The notes: generated from the letters alone by a model not told the origin. Counted from the stretch's first letter, positions 35,521-41,922 are shown. The stretch: DNA of 64,000 nucleotides from an uncultured Microbulbifer sp. (GCF_947489355.1 NZ_CANLDD010000002.1:1-64000), one strand, 5' to 3'. Translations and numbers: made by a program.

Positions 35521-35898
35521 TCAGTAGCTCCACACAGTAGGCCGGGTACGCTCACCCGGTATAGGCTCAAGATCATCCAGATGCAGGAATCTGCCCTTGT
35601 GGGCGCCCTTCTGCTTTACGCCAATGCCGGTAAAGCCTTCCTCTATCGCGATCCCCAGAAGCTCATAGGCACGCCCACCAGAAACTGATACATCCACAGC
35701 CTGCCCGGTAGTGTGTGTCATGGTGGAGCCGATACGGGCGCAGTGGGCCGGGCAGCGATAACCGGAGGTGATCACCATCGGCTTGTTGAAGCGCTTCCTC
35801 ACTCGAATTAACCGGTGCAGCGTGTCATCCGAGAAGTGGTTCTTACCACAGCAACGGCAGGACAACTCCTCTTCCGTGAAGTAGTCGTTATCGAACAT
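35521..35898 (-). CDS. Endolysin, peptidase M15-type (125 aa)
   Basis: A small D-Ala-D-Ala carboxypeptidase-like lysin. The zinc ligands are His62 and Asp69 in THTTGQAVDV and His106 (FLHLDD), with Asp108 nearby, in the spacing of the M15 family (HxxGxAxD plus HxD). An N-terminal CRCCG with nearby cysteines may be an additional structural site. There is no signal peptide, so release should depend on the holins. It is the first late gene after the promoter-terminator region of the Q-like gene, preceded by a hairpin. Confidence 0.9.
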   Translation of the reverse strand: MFDNDYFTEEELSCRCCGKNHFSDDTLHRLIRVRKRFNKPMVITSGYRCPAHCARIGSTMTHTTGQAVDVSVSGGRAYELLGIAIEEGFTGIGVKQKGAHKGRFLHLDDLEPIPGERTRPTVWSY

Positions 35899-35917
35899 TG
35901 GATTACCAGAAACGAAG

Positions 35918-35938
35918 AAGCCCGCATTGGGCGGGCTT
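35918..35938 (-). terminator. Hairpin before the endolysin gene, weak terminator
   Basis: On the minus strand AAGCCCGC and GCGGGCTT pair; the following tract CTTCTTCG is T-poor. It could attenuate rather than end transcription. Confidence 0.45.
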
Positions 35939-35971
35939 AGAATATTGACTGTGGTGGCTATTGGCGTTAAA

Positions 35972-36139
35972 TCACTCTCGGCCCAGCGGCTTAACTGGAA
36001 TCCCTAACCAGTCTTGAGGGAATCCCATGAGCTCAAAATCATTAGGGTGTACAACTACGTGCTTCAACTGGAAATCGTTATAGAGAATCCACCTGTTCCA
36101 ACGCTTGGCTATTGCAAAGCATCTGAGGATTTCTTCCAT
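35972..36139 (-). CDS. Small phage protein, unknown (55 aa)
   Basis: The start at ATG 36139 (MEEILRCFAIAKRWNRW) is preferred because a longer reading would run through the intrinsic terminator at 36,182-36,205. The product is basic in the middle and ends with a structured-looking C-terminus (NDFELMGFPQDWLGIPV). No ribosome site of good quality is seen. It is the first frame of the late transcript. Confidence 0.4.
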   Translation of the reverse strand: MEEILRCFAIAKRWNRWILYNDFQLKHVVVHPNDFELMGFPQDWLGIPVKPLGRE

Positions 36140-36181
36140 AGGGGGTAGTGACTTCGGAGCAGACAGACGAATTACGAACAC

Positions 36182-36205
36182 AAAAAAACCCGCCAGTAGC
36201 GGGTT
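36182..36205 (-). terminator. Intrinsic terminator (tR'-like)
   Basis: On the minus strand AACCCGC and GCGGGTT pair around a 5-base loop, followed by seven T. It is about 30-55 bases after the start site expected from the promoter at 36,243-36,271 and after the end of the Q-like gene. Confidence 0.8.
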
Positions 36206-36242
36206 CTTAGTCTGCAATGCGCAAAAAAGGCATGCTAGAAAA

Positions 36243-36271
36243 AAGGTATCATCCTGGCACAAACCTGTCAA
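36243..36271 (-). promoter_or_regulatory. Candidate late promoter (pR'-like)
   Basis: On the minus strand TTGACA (36,266-36,271) and TACCTT (36,243-36,248) are 17 bases apart, with TG at the extended -10 position. The -35 overlaps the stop codon of the Q-like gene. Transcription would begin near 36,236 and meet the terminator at 36,182-36,205 at once, as in lambda pR'-tR'. Confidence 0.6.
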
Positions 36272-36921
36272 CCATCTGGACACAACCTTTTTTTGTAATC
36301 TTCCACCACCTCAGAAATTGGTCCCAAAGCCCTCATGGGAAGTGGGTCCAGACGCCTCTGTAACCTTTGCCATAATCTTTTCCAATGCTTATCCCAGATG
36401 ATTTTGTCACACCTCAAAAGTGTACGAGCCTGCTTTAGATCTATATGCCTGCCATTCACATCGCGCAATGCGCATGCTGTGATACAGAACAATGCCAACT
36501 TACTAACGCCGGTTCTGTCGTGCGACTCATCCCATTGGTCAAACTCACTCATCAAGTAGTGGAGCAGTGCGGCACGTTCTCTAAAACGAGATGCCGGTGG
36601 TGCATAAGCGGCCATTCCCCAGCAATAGGCCAGAGGGTCAGCTCGACGCACTTGGGCAATCACGCTCTGAACCATGCCCTTTTCACAGGCGTCCATTATT
36701 CGTCCAGCACTACCTTTGCCTACCAGTGTCTCTGATGCTTCTGTTCTGGGGACTGGCAATCGACAAATTACCTTTCCCTCATCGTCCCGAAGAACAGGTT
36801 TAAGCCTTCGCTTGGAGCGGGCCATTACTGTACTTTTCCCGGCGATGGCCTCATAGTCGAATGCCGTGGTTGGGCTATCAAAGGCATCGTGCCAAGCCTG
36901 CCTTGCACTTTTGAATCTCAA
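36268..36921 (-). CDS. Q-like late antiterminator candidate (217 aa)
   Basis: I take TTG 36921 as start because AGGAGG (36,928-36,933) lies six bases upstream, an optimal distance; the next ATG (36825) has none and would drop a reasonable N-terminal segment (LRFKSARQAWHDAFDSP). The product is basic, with a C-terminal helical region (DLKQARTLLRCDKIIWDKHWK, RLWQRLQRRLDPL) that could bind DNA or polymerase. It is the last gene of the leftward early operon, after ninB and ninG, and sits directly on the late promoter-terminator pair. That is exactly where lambdoid phages place Q. Sequence similarity to a known Q class is not established by eye. Confidence 0.6.
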   Translation of the reverse strand: MRFKSARQAWHDAFDSPTTAFDYEAIAGKSTVMARSKRRLKPVLRDDEGKVICRLPVPRTEASETLVGKGSAGRIMDACEKGMVQSVIAQVRRADPLAYCWGMAAYAPPASRFRERAALLHYLMSEFDQWDESHDRTGVSKLALFCITACALRDVNGRHIDLKQARTLLRCDKIIWDKHWKRLWQRLQRRLDPLPMRALGPISEVVEDYKKRLCPDG

Positions 36922-36933
36922 GTTCCACCTCCT

Positions 36934-36952
36934 ATCCAGTGTTATACTGGAT
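36934..36952. promoter_or_regulatory. Palindrome touching the ribosome site of the Q-like gene
   Basis: ATCCAGT (36,934-36,940) and ACTGGAT (36,946-36,952) form a perfect 7-base inverted repeat with a 5-base centre, ending right at the AGGAGG of the Q-like gene and overlapping the end of ninG. It could be a repressor operator or an RNA hairpin that limits translation. Confidence 0.55.
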
Positions 36953-36955
36953 TGA

Positions 36956-37396
36956 TCAAAAGTATCCAACGAAGACCAAACGCCCACTATTGCCGTCAGC
37001 GCGTTGTGCCTGCATGTCCCTATATTGCTCGCGGTAATGCCTAGATATTTCGCTCTTATGCTTCTGCTTGACATCCCGCCTTGCAAATCGAGCATTATCC
37101 ATGTGGCCTTTCTTCTCCAATAGGATGTCGTAAGCACCATCCCCGAGCTGTATTCTCACCCATCTGGTAAACTCGTGCGGGTTGCCCTCCAAGAAGTAGT
37201 GGCAGCTTGTGCAGTGTGCAAAGGCGTTGTCCGGGTCAAATCTCACAGCGTAGTTACCACGCCCATGAAAATGAGAACATTGCAGCCCGGCACTATTTTC
37301 CGGGTATTGGGTTTCACAGTGCTCGCACTGCCATCCGGCCCTCTCCCGAATACACTTGGAGAACCACTTATCCGCGCTTGTTATCTTTACGGCCAC
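36956..37396 (-). CDS. ninG: NinG-like recombination protein (146 aa)
   Basis: A zinc/HNH-type protein of the NinG family. Cysteine pairs appear in CEHCETQYPENSAGLQCSHF and in FAHCTSCHYFLEGN, the usual two clusters, and HFHGRGNYAVRFDPDNA carries the HNH-like His and Asn. The end is basic. NinG (Rap) of lambda is a Holliday-junction and D-loop endonuclease that helps recombination. It overlaps ninB by 29 bases and is followed by the Q-like gene. Confidence 0.85.
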   Translation of the reverse strand: MAVKITSADKWFSKCIRERAGWQCEHCETQYPENSAGLQCSHFHGRGNYAVRFDPDNAFAHCTSCHYFLEGNPHEFTRWVRIQLGDGAYDILLEKKGHMDNARFARRDVKQKHKSEISRHYREQYRDMQAQRADGNSGRLVFVGYF

Positions 37397-37862
37397 GGCT
37401 CAACTCTCCCCAAATTGCCTTGTATTGCCCCACATAGGGATCTACTACAGTGATGCCCCAGAAGTCGAAGGCAAAGCGACGTACGTTCTCTAAATACTCC
37501 GAGAACTTCTTTTTCGTCAGCTTGGCCGTGGAGCCATACAGAATGATGCTCTTGCCCTTTGCCTCAATGCTGCCGATGGCAAGGAACTTCTGTTTAAAAA
37601 CTTCGTGTAACACATCCTTGGTATATGGGTGTTCAGTGCCATCGTCACACGGAATGACAATGCCAGCCTCATCCAACTGACGGGAGATTTCTGAATAAAC
37701 CCAACCCCATAAAAAGCGATTCTGTAAGGTACTGCGTGTTGCCTTAAATGGACCTACCTTCACCGCCATCGGCTTGTCAGCGCTTGGTTTCAGACGGTTT
37801 AGGCTGTCGAGAACGCAGGCTTTCTGTGTTGGAGTTCGCACCACCCAGAATTCACCCTCCAT
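37368..37862 (-). CDS. ninB: NinB recombination protein (164 aa)
   Basis: Matches the NinB family (Orf of lambda), a recombination mediator that binds single-stranded DNA and can replace RecFOR. The hallmarks are FKATRSTLQNRFLWGWVYSE, IVIPCDDGTEHPYTKDVLHE, and the SIILYGSTAKLTKKKFSEYL segment. An ATG at 37862 is used; GTG 37865 one codon earlier is possible. It overlaps ninG downstream by 29 bases and follows a 46-codon membrane-peptide gene. Confidence 0.88.
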   Translation of the reverse strand: MEGEFWVVRTPTQKACVLDSLNRLKPSADKPMAVKVGPFKATRSTLQNRFLWGWVYSEISRQLDEAGIVIPCDDGTEHPYTKDVLHEVFKQKFLAIGSIEAKGKSIILYGSTAKLTKKKFSEYLENVRRFAFDFWGITVVDPYVGQYKAIWGELSRGRKDNKRG

Positions 37863-37865
37863 CAC

Positions 37866-38006
37866 TCACACACCTCCCGCTTGCTCGTCGGTAAACTCAT
37901 ACGGCCTGGAATACACACCAACCAAGTTGGAACCCTGTGCAAGCAGCCAAAGCACAATTGCAATCCAAAGCCAAACAATTAGCGCAAACCAAAGCAAGGG
38001 ATTCAT
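37866..38006 (-). CDS. Small membrane protein (46 aa)
   Basis: The ATG overlaps the stop of the upstream zinc-ribbon gene (ATGA). The product starts MNPLLWFALIVWLWIAIVLW, a single membrane helix, and ends in a short polar tail. Tight overlap on both sides supports translation. The function is unknown. Confidence 0.6.
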   Translation of the reverse strand: MNPLLWFALIVWLWIAIVLWLLAQGSNLVGVYSRPYEFTDEQAGGV

Positions 38007-38248
38007 GCTTTCGCCCTCTCTTTTTCGACACGCGATTTGTTACACTCCGGGCAGGGTCTGCCCCGCTTATTCTCGGTAACGGATTTATCGCTCCTGAGCC
38101 ACCCGGTCTCGTAGCCACATTTGCGGCATTTGAATTCAATGGCCCGTCGGCCAGCACCATCATGACCAGCATCCGATATGTGCATCATCACCCGTGGTGG
38201 CCGTTTGGGCTTGGTACCCGCAGCTGAGAACATGTCCAGGGTTGGCAT
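38003..38248 (-). CDS. Zinc-ribbon phage protein (81 aa)
   Basis: Two CxxC pairs are visible, CRKC (residues about 41-44) and CPEC (about 67-70), separated by a basic stretch, forming a zinc ribbon. The C-terminus is Lys/Glu-rich. Such small ribbon proteins are common in the nin region of lambdoid phages and are thought to bind DNA. GGAGAGAG lies upstream of the start. No specific function is known. Confidence 0.7.
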   Translation of the reverse strand: MPTLDMFSAAGTKPKRPPRVMMHISDAGHDGAGRRAIEFKCRKCGYETGWLRSDKSVTENKRGRPCPECNKSRVEKERAKA

Positions 38249-38275
38249 ATTTCACTCTCTCCAAATGGCTTTGAT

Positions 38276-38770
38276 TTACTCTGCCGTCTCCGTAAACAGA
38301 GATTTCAGGCTATCCAGAGTTTGGCGCCCGACGACCTTCGAGCGTTCCTGGGCGACCTTGTTGGACAGTTTCGGGGGCTCAAACTTTCGATACATTTGTG
38401 ATCCAGTAATCGGCTGACACATGCCAACAAACTCCGCGTAGTTGGGTGGCCAGCTATCAATCTCACCCTGTCGCGCTGCCTCCTGATTTCTTTGCTCGAC
38501 GTACTTCATCCCTCGATACCATGCGATTTCACTCAGCCCCTGTGTCTTCTTCGCCCACAGCATGAAATCCTCGCTGTAGCGACCGGCAGTCTTATCCGCC
38601 TCAAAGTCATACAGGGCATGTTGGGACGACCACTTGTGGCCGTACAGTTGGGTCATGCGTTTCCACAGAGCCAGCAGCAGCTTCTCGTGCCGAGGCTCTA
38701 GCGAACGCGGCGTTGATTTGTGCGTGCTCCTGCTGGAGGCGGTTGCCAGGGCCTGAGTTATGGTTTTCAT
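38276..38770 (-). CDS. Replication protein P-like helicase loader (164 aa)
   Basis: The start ATG 38770 (MKTITQALATASSR) has AAGGGAAG upstream. The C-terminal half has the pattern known from lambda P and similar loaders, with LWKRMTQLYGHKWSSQHAL early and SWPPNYAEFVGMCQPI late (WPP-x-AEF is a hallmark). P brings the host DnaB helicase to the phage origin. The first 164 bases of this gene overlap the end of the O-like gene in another frame, an unusually long overlap for this pair. It is followed by the zinc-ribbon gene. Confidence 0.75.
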   Translation of the reverse strand: MKTITQALATASSRSTHKSTPRSLEPRHEKLLLALWKRMTQLYGHKWSSQHALYDFEADKTAGRYSEDFMLWAKKTQGLSEIAWYRGMKYVEQRNQEAARQGEIDSWPPNYAEFVGMCQPITGSQMYRKFEPPKLSNKVAQERSKVVGRQTLDSLKSLFTETAE

Positions 38771-39506
38771 TTGCACTTCCCTTGCTTTGACTCGACTTGA
38801 TTTGTAACCGGTCAAACTGCTTACGCAACTTGGCTGGGCTGAGGATATTGGATTGCCAAAAATCATCGTTGTTGGCCCAAGTGAACACGCGGGCTATCTC
38901 TCGCAGTGAACGGTTATCCAGTTCACGCAGTTTTCGGCAGTCGTCAGCCCACCTGTCCAGGTTGGGAGGTTTAAATTTGGGCTGGAGCCTGCGGACACCT
39001 TTGAGAATAAAATTTGCCAAAGCGTAATCTTCATCGGTAGCGTTCACCCGATTTTCTTTGGCAGCGTTTGGCAAGGAGGTATTAGGTTCATTGACTGGTT
39101 CAGAAGAATGACTGGTTCTGGGTGCAGGAGATTCACCACCCCCCGGTGCAGGAGATTCACCCCCCGGTGCAGGAGATTCACCCCCCGGTGCAGGAGATTC
39201 ACCCCCCCCTGGTGCAGGGGATTCACTACCCTTTTCCAGGGTCAGCACATATAAATTACTAGCATTTGGCTTGATGGAATTCGTTGATTTACGATTAATT
39301 TTTGATAAAAATCCACTACTCTCCAAAGCCTTGATGTGGGCAATAACTGAGCGCCGACTGATTTCACACTGGTTGGCAATATGCTGATAGCTTGGCCAGC
39401 ATTCGCCTTGGTCACTAGCGTTGTCAGCCAATTTAAGGAGCACCAGCTTGCGTAGCGGGTTCCCCACTTTGACCTTCATTGCCTTGACCATTAGCTCCAT
39501 GCTCAC
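38607..39506 (-). CDS. Replication initiator O-like with internal iterons (299 aa)
   Basis: Residues 10-90 form a winged helix of the helix-turn-helix-36/Phage_rep_O type (LRKLVLLKLADNASDQGECW, HIANQCEISRRSVIAHIKAL). Residues about 93-130 are the low-complexity repeat ESPAPGG, encoded by DNA iterons. The rest is charged and helical, with AKLRKQFDRLQIK near residue 230, and would contact P and DnaB. GTG 39506 overlaps the preceding small gene by four bases; ATG 39500 is an alternative. O melts the origin by binding iterons inside its own gene. Confidence 0.8.
   Translation of the reverse strand: MSMELMVKAMKVKVGNPLRKLVLLKLADNASDQGECWPSYQHIANQCEISRRSVIAHIKALESSGFLSKINRKSTNSIKPNASNLYVLTLEKGSESPAPGGGESPAPGGESPAPGGESPAPGGGESPAPRTSHSSEPVNEPNTSLPNAAKENRVNATDEDYALANFILKGVRRLQPKFKPPNLDRWADDCRKLRELDNRSLREIARVFTWANNDDFWQSNILSPAKLRKQFDRLQIKSSQSKGSANENHNSGPGNRLQQEHAQINAAFARASAREAAAGSVETHDPTVRPQVVVPTCPV
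39121..39231. repeat. Five iterons inside the O-like gene, probable replication origin
   Basis: On the plus strand the unit begins GGTGCAGGAGATTCAC and is followed by a C tract; copies start at 39,121, 39,145, 39,166, 39,187 and 39,211, spaced 24, 21, 21 and 24 bases. The spacing is in codon multiples and encodes ESPAPGG(G). A second repeat, TGACTGGTTC, occurs at 39,092-39,101 and 39,109-39,118. Location and form match the lambda ori. Confidence 0.75.
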
Positions 39507-39628
39507 AATGCACCTCCGTCCGCTCCTGCGGCTCTTAAATACTTTTGGTACTGTTGCTTGGAAAGGTGCCGGACAGCCCCGGCTGCCTCTGCGGGTGTTG
39601 TTTTTGACTTATGTGCTTTCTTGGACAT
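39503..39628 (-). CDS. Small basic protein upstream of O (41 aa)
   Basis: The frame begins MSKKAHKSKTTPAEAAGAV and continues RHLSKQQYQKYLRAAGADGG; its TGA overlaps the GTG start of the O-like gene. The four-base overlap suggests coupled translation. The protein is basic and helical. Its ribosome site is weak. It could be a small regulator of replication. Confidence 0.55.
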   Translation of the reverse strand: MSKKAHKSKTTPAEAAGAVRHLSKQQYQKYLRAAGADGGAL

Positions 39629-40193
39629 AAGTGGACAAAAAACCAGATCGACACAGTAGAGAGGGGGCTGGATAATGGCCCTACCTGTGGGGGATGGCTT
39701 GGGTTAAGCCCAATACCCTGAAACCACGGGAGGGGTGCACACCAAGTTTGCAGCCGCCATTTTGGTGGCTACGTTGGCAGCGATAAAGCCGCAGGCTAGT
39801 GTGGCTCAACACTCCGGGAGTCCATTGTGAGCTTGGGCTCTCGCTACTGGACTGTCCTAGGCGGGCCAGTAGCAACCGCCAGGCATGGCGGGATATAAAT
39901 GAGCCAAATTCACGGCTCAACCGGTTGAGCTAGCTTGATTGGAAACAAACCATGAAAGGCAAACTCACCATCAGTATGTCCATCAACGTGCATGAAGTGC
40001 TGTATGCAATTGCAGCTCTGCTGTTTACAGCGCATGAGCTTGGACTCATTTAGAGGTAAAAGCCCCAGAGCCGGTGGCAGCCGGCCCTGGGCACTACCCA
40101 GCCCCCCTCTCTACTATGCCGATCTGTTAAAAAACTCTGGCAGCGCTTGGGCTGTCAGGGAAAATCTATATTCAGCCACCTTTCAGGGACTAT
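39629..40193. other. 565-base structured region without a convincing gene
   Basis: Inverted repeats follow one another: TTGGG/CCCAA (39,699-39,713), AGCCGCCA/TGGTGGCT (39,752-39,770), GCTACTGG/CCAGTAGC (39,843-39,873), CCGCCA/TGGCGG (39,876-39,891), TGAGCC/GGCTCA (39,900-39,919), GCTCAACC/GGTTGAGC (39,915-39,930) and an 11-pair stem with one mismatch (40,064-40,091). Plus-strand frames of 31, 23, 9 and 33 codons (39,735; 39,827; 39,899; 39,952) overlap or adjoin each other; the first and last are hydrophobic. It may encode a structured RNA, or small peptides antisense to the cro-O transcript. The 79-codon minus frame here does not look like protein. Confidence 0.55.
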
Positions 40194-40370
40194 TCAGGGC
40201 CTCCTGAACGCCCGAATATTACCTTTCGGAATTCCGGGCTTATTTCGTTTCTTTAACTCTCGCACCACAATTTCGGCGAAGAATTCTTCCGTAGTTTTGC
40301 CATGTTTTTTGGCCAGTTGATCTAACTTTTCGGCCTGCCCATGCGTGAACGGTGTGAACATTTCCTTCAT
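40194..40370 (-). CDS. Small early regulator-like protein (58 aa)
   Basis: The ATG at 40370 has GGAGAGG a few bases upstream. The product (MKEMFTPFTHGQAEKLDQLA, then KKHGKTTEEFFAEIVVRELK and a basic tail) looks like a ribbon-helix-helix or antitoxin-type DNA-binding protein, with a polar strand-like start followed by two helices. It follows the other ribbon-helix-helix gene by 18 bases. Function is unknown; a CII-like role is possible from position only. Confidence 0.6.
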   Translation of the reverse strand: MKEMFTPFTHGQAEKLDQLAKKHGKTTEEFFAEIVVRELKKRNKPGIPKGNIRAFRRP

Positions 40371-40388
40371 AGGCCCTCTCCGGGGCCT

Positions 40389-40577
40389 TCAGGCCGCTTG
40401 ACCTTCGTTGCTATCCTCATCAGAGAACAGCGCTAGCTGTGCTTCAACAAACTCACGCACCAAGACTGCTTTTTGCGTTCTGTTGAACTTTGCTAGCGCC
40501 TCAATAAGTTCATAGGTCGCGTCATCGACGCGTAGCTTGATCTCACGATCCTTAATGTGCTTGGGGTCTGCATACAT
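40389..40577 (-). CDS. Ribbon-helix-helix DNA-binding protein (62 aa)
   Basis: The start ATG 40577 (MYADPKHIKDREIKLRVDDA) has a purine-rich site upstream. The sequence DREIKLRVDDATYELIEALA followed by KFNRTQKAVLVREFVEAQLA is the strand-helix-helix pattern of Arc/MetJ-type repressors. It lies between cro and the next small gene and may regulate the replication genes, in place of a lambda CII. Confidence 0.65.
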   Translation of the reverse strand: MYADPKHIKDREIKLRVDDATYELIEALAKFNRTQKAVLVREFVEAQLALFSDEDSNEGQAA

Positions 40578-40703
40578 ACTTGATGCCCTTATCCTTATGT
40601 TGATTAATTTCTGTACTGTGCCTTTAACCCACATGTGTCGCCTTGCTCAACAAATCTATGTGATGGCCTTGTGTGTCGCTCTATCCAGCTATGCTGATTG
40701 TTG

Positions 40704-40919
40704 TCAGGCGCTGGCTTGCGTTGCCGTAAAGCTGATCGCGGGAGTTTTGGCTACATCAGGGGTAAGTTTTCCACCAGAGAGCCGCTCTATTTCGTATTGC
40801 CTTCTGATTGGTACACTCCCCGTGTATTCCCATTGGCGCACTGCTTCATAAGTGATGCCCAAGGCACGAGCGACTGCTCCACGAGATCCGAAATAGTCAA
40901 AAACTTGATCAACAGTCAT
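40704..40919 (-). CDS. cro: Cro-like repressor (71 aa)
   Basis: The ATG at 40919 (MTVDQVFDYFGSRGAVARAL) has GGAGGA eight bases upstream. The helix-turn-helix is AVARALGITYEAVRQWEYTG, the common Cro_like/YdaS layout. The YEAVRQW part of the recognition helix is identical to that of the divergent CI gene, which means both should read the same operator. It is the first gene of the leftward early operon and its promoter overlaps three operator-like sites. Confidence 0.88.
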   Translation of the reverse strand: MTVDQVFDYFGSRGAVARALGITYEAVRQWEYTGSVPIRRQYEIERLSGGKLTPDVAKTPAISFTATQASA

Positions 40920-40942
40920 TGAGAAGTCCTCCAATTGAACAA

Positions 40943-40972
40943 TATAAAAGCACGCTTGCATTTAAAGTGCAA
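40943..40972 (-). promoter_or_regulatory. Candidate PR promoter of cro
   Basis: On the minus strand TTGCAC (40,967-40,972) is followed after 18 bases by TTTATA (40,943-40,948). It overlaps two of the three operator-like sites between cro and cI, so a repressor bound there would block it. Confidence 0.55.
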
Positions 40973-40994
40973 GCCCATTTGTCAAGAAAACTTG
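40947..40994. promoter_or_regulatory. Right operator, three 12-base sites (CAAG-N4-CTTG type)
   Basis: The perfect site is CAAG-AAAA-CTTG at 40,983-40,994. Two degenerate ones have one mismatch each: AAAG-CACG-CTTG (40,947-40,958) and CAAG-CCCA-TTTG (40,970-40,981). The inverted arms GCTTGCA/TGCAAGC (40,954-40,974) are shared between them. They lie between cro and cI. Confidence 0.6.
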
Positions 40995-41006
40995 TATGTT
41001 GAGCAA

Positions 41007-41690
41007 ATGAATGTGATAGACAGAATGAAAAAAGTTTTGGTGGATGAGGGCATCCCGACGCGCCGGATTAGGCGGCAGTTGGCGGAAGACTGTGGCGTAA
41101 GCTATGAGGCTGTGCGCCAATGGGATACGCGCGATACTCAGAAAATAGAGATGGATAGAATCATTCGCTTTGCCGACAAATGGGGGGTTGACATTCGGTG
41201 GTTAACAACTGGAAAAGGGAAAAGGGAACAATTTTCTAATATTCGCGATGAAATAGGCGTTAATTCTGATAATCTCAGCATTGGGCCAGACATCTATGGC
41301 GCGGTACCACTCATTTCTTCCGTGCAAGCTGGCCACTGGGAGGAAGCTATAGATAACTATCAGCCAGGGGACGGTGAAACCACAGTTCTGTGTACTGTCC
41401 CACACTCAAAGTACACATTTGCTGTTCGGGTAGAGGGTTCTAGCATGGAGCCCAAGTTTACCCATGGAGAGATAATAATTGTTGACCCAGAGGAAGATCC
41501 AAAGAATGGCGATTACATTATTGCTAGAAGGCTAGACAACCAAAAAGTAACCTTTAAACAGTTTATTTCGGATAGTGGCGAGTTTTTCTTGAAAGCTCTG
41601 AACCCACAGTGGCCTGAACCTATCATTCCTATTGATGCGAAGTGGGAGGTCTGCGGAGTAGTAATCAGTCGTCTCGAGAACTTCCGGTAA
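41007..41690 (+). CDS. cI: CI-type repressor with S24 autoprotease domain (227 aa)
   Basis: The start ATG 41007 (MNVIDRMKKVLVDEGI) is chosen so the protein begins with the DNA-binding domain; upstream codons belong to the operator region. The helix-turn-helix (RRQLAEDCGVSYEAVRQWDT) covers residues 25-45. The C-terminal S24/LexA-type part has the Ala-Gly cleavage site (VQAGHW, near residue 107), the catalytic Ser in VEGSSMEP (about 143) and a Lys in DNQKVTFK (about 180). RecA-stimulated self-cleavage should therefore induce the prophage after DNA damage. It represses both early promoters. Confidence 0.92.
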   Translation: MNVIDRMKKVLVDEGIPTRRIRRQLAEDCGVSYEAVRQWDTRDTQKIEMDRIIRFADKWGVDIRWLTTGKGKREQFSNIRDEIGVNSDNLSIGPDIYGAVPLISSVQAGHWEEAIDNYQPGDGETTVLCTVPHSKYTFAVRVEGSSMEPKFTHGEIIIVDPEEDPKNGDYIIARRLDNQKVTFKQFISDSGEFFLKALNPQWPEPIIPIDAKWEVCGVVISRLENFR

Positions 41691-41769
41691 GCCCTCAATA
41701 CAAACATATCTGGCTGAACACCAATTATCCCCATCAGGATTACCCCCCCTTCTCGCTGCTTCACAATAA

Positions 41770-41792
41770 AGCCCTATCAGGGCTGCTTTATT
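41770..41792 (+). terminator. Weak terminator after cI
   Basis: AGCCCT and AGGGCT pair around three bases, followed by GCTTTATT. The T tract is interrupted. Confidence 0.45.
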
Positions 41793-41816
41793 GATCACCT
41801 GCTTATGTGACCAACT

Positions 41817-41900
41817 CAAGCGATCTGGTCGCAAATAAAATACAAGTCTGCTTGCATAAACAGAAAAGAAATGTTTTATTTGTGGATGCAAGTTCACTTG
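41817..41900. promoter_or_regulatory. Left operator, three 12-base sites (CAAG-N4-CTTG type)
   Basis: Perfect sites are CAAG-TCTG-CTTG (41,843-41,854) and CAAG-TTCA-CTTG (41,889-41,900). A degenerate site CAAG-CGAT-CTGG lies at 41,817-41,828. They precede the first gene of the plus-strand early operon and mirror the sites between cro and cI. Confidence 0.65.
41852..41880 (+). promoter_or_regulatory. Candidate PL promoter of the rightward early operon
   Basis: TTGCAT (41,852-41,857) and TTTATT (41,875-41,880) are 17 bases apart. The -35 overlaps the operator site at 41,843-41,854. AAGGAGA precedes the first start codon at 41,923. Confidence 0.5.
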
Positions 41901-41922
41901 TATTTTTATATAAGGAGACGTC

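Noticed and set aside
36140..36283. A longer 103-codon version of the small gene ending at 35,972
   Set aside because: Its first half runs through the pR'-like promoter start region and the intrinsic terminator, so only the part from 36,139 is kept.
39121..39231. CRISPR-like array
   Set aside because: The units are adjacent with no spacers, short, and in frame with the O-like protein; iterons are the better explanation.
39681..39920. A 79-codon minus-strand frame in the structured region
   Set aside because: It starts with TTG without a ribosome site, its residues are unlike a folded protein, and the hairpins explain the sequence better.
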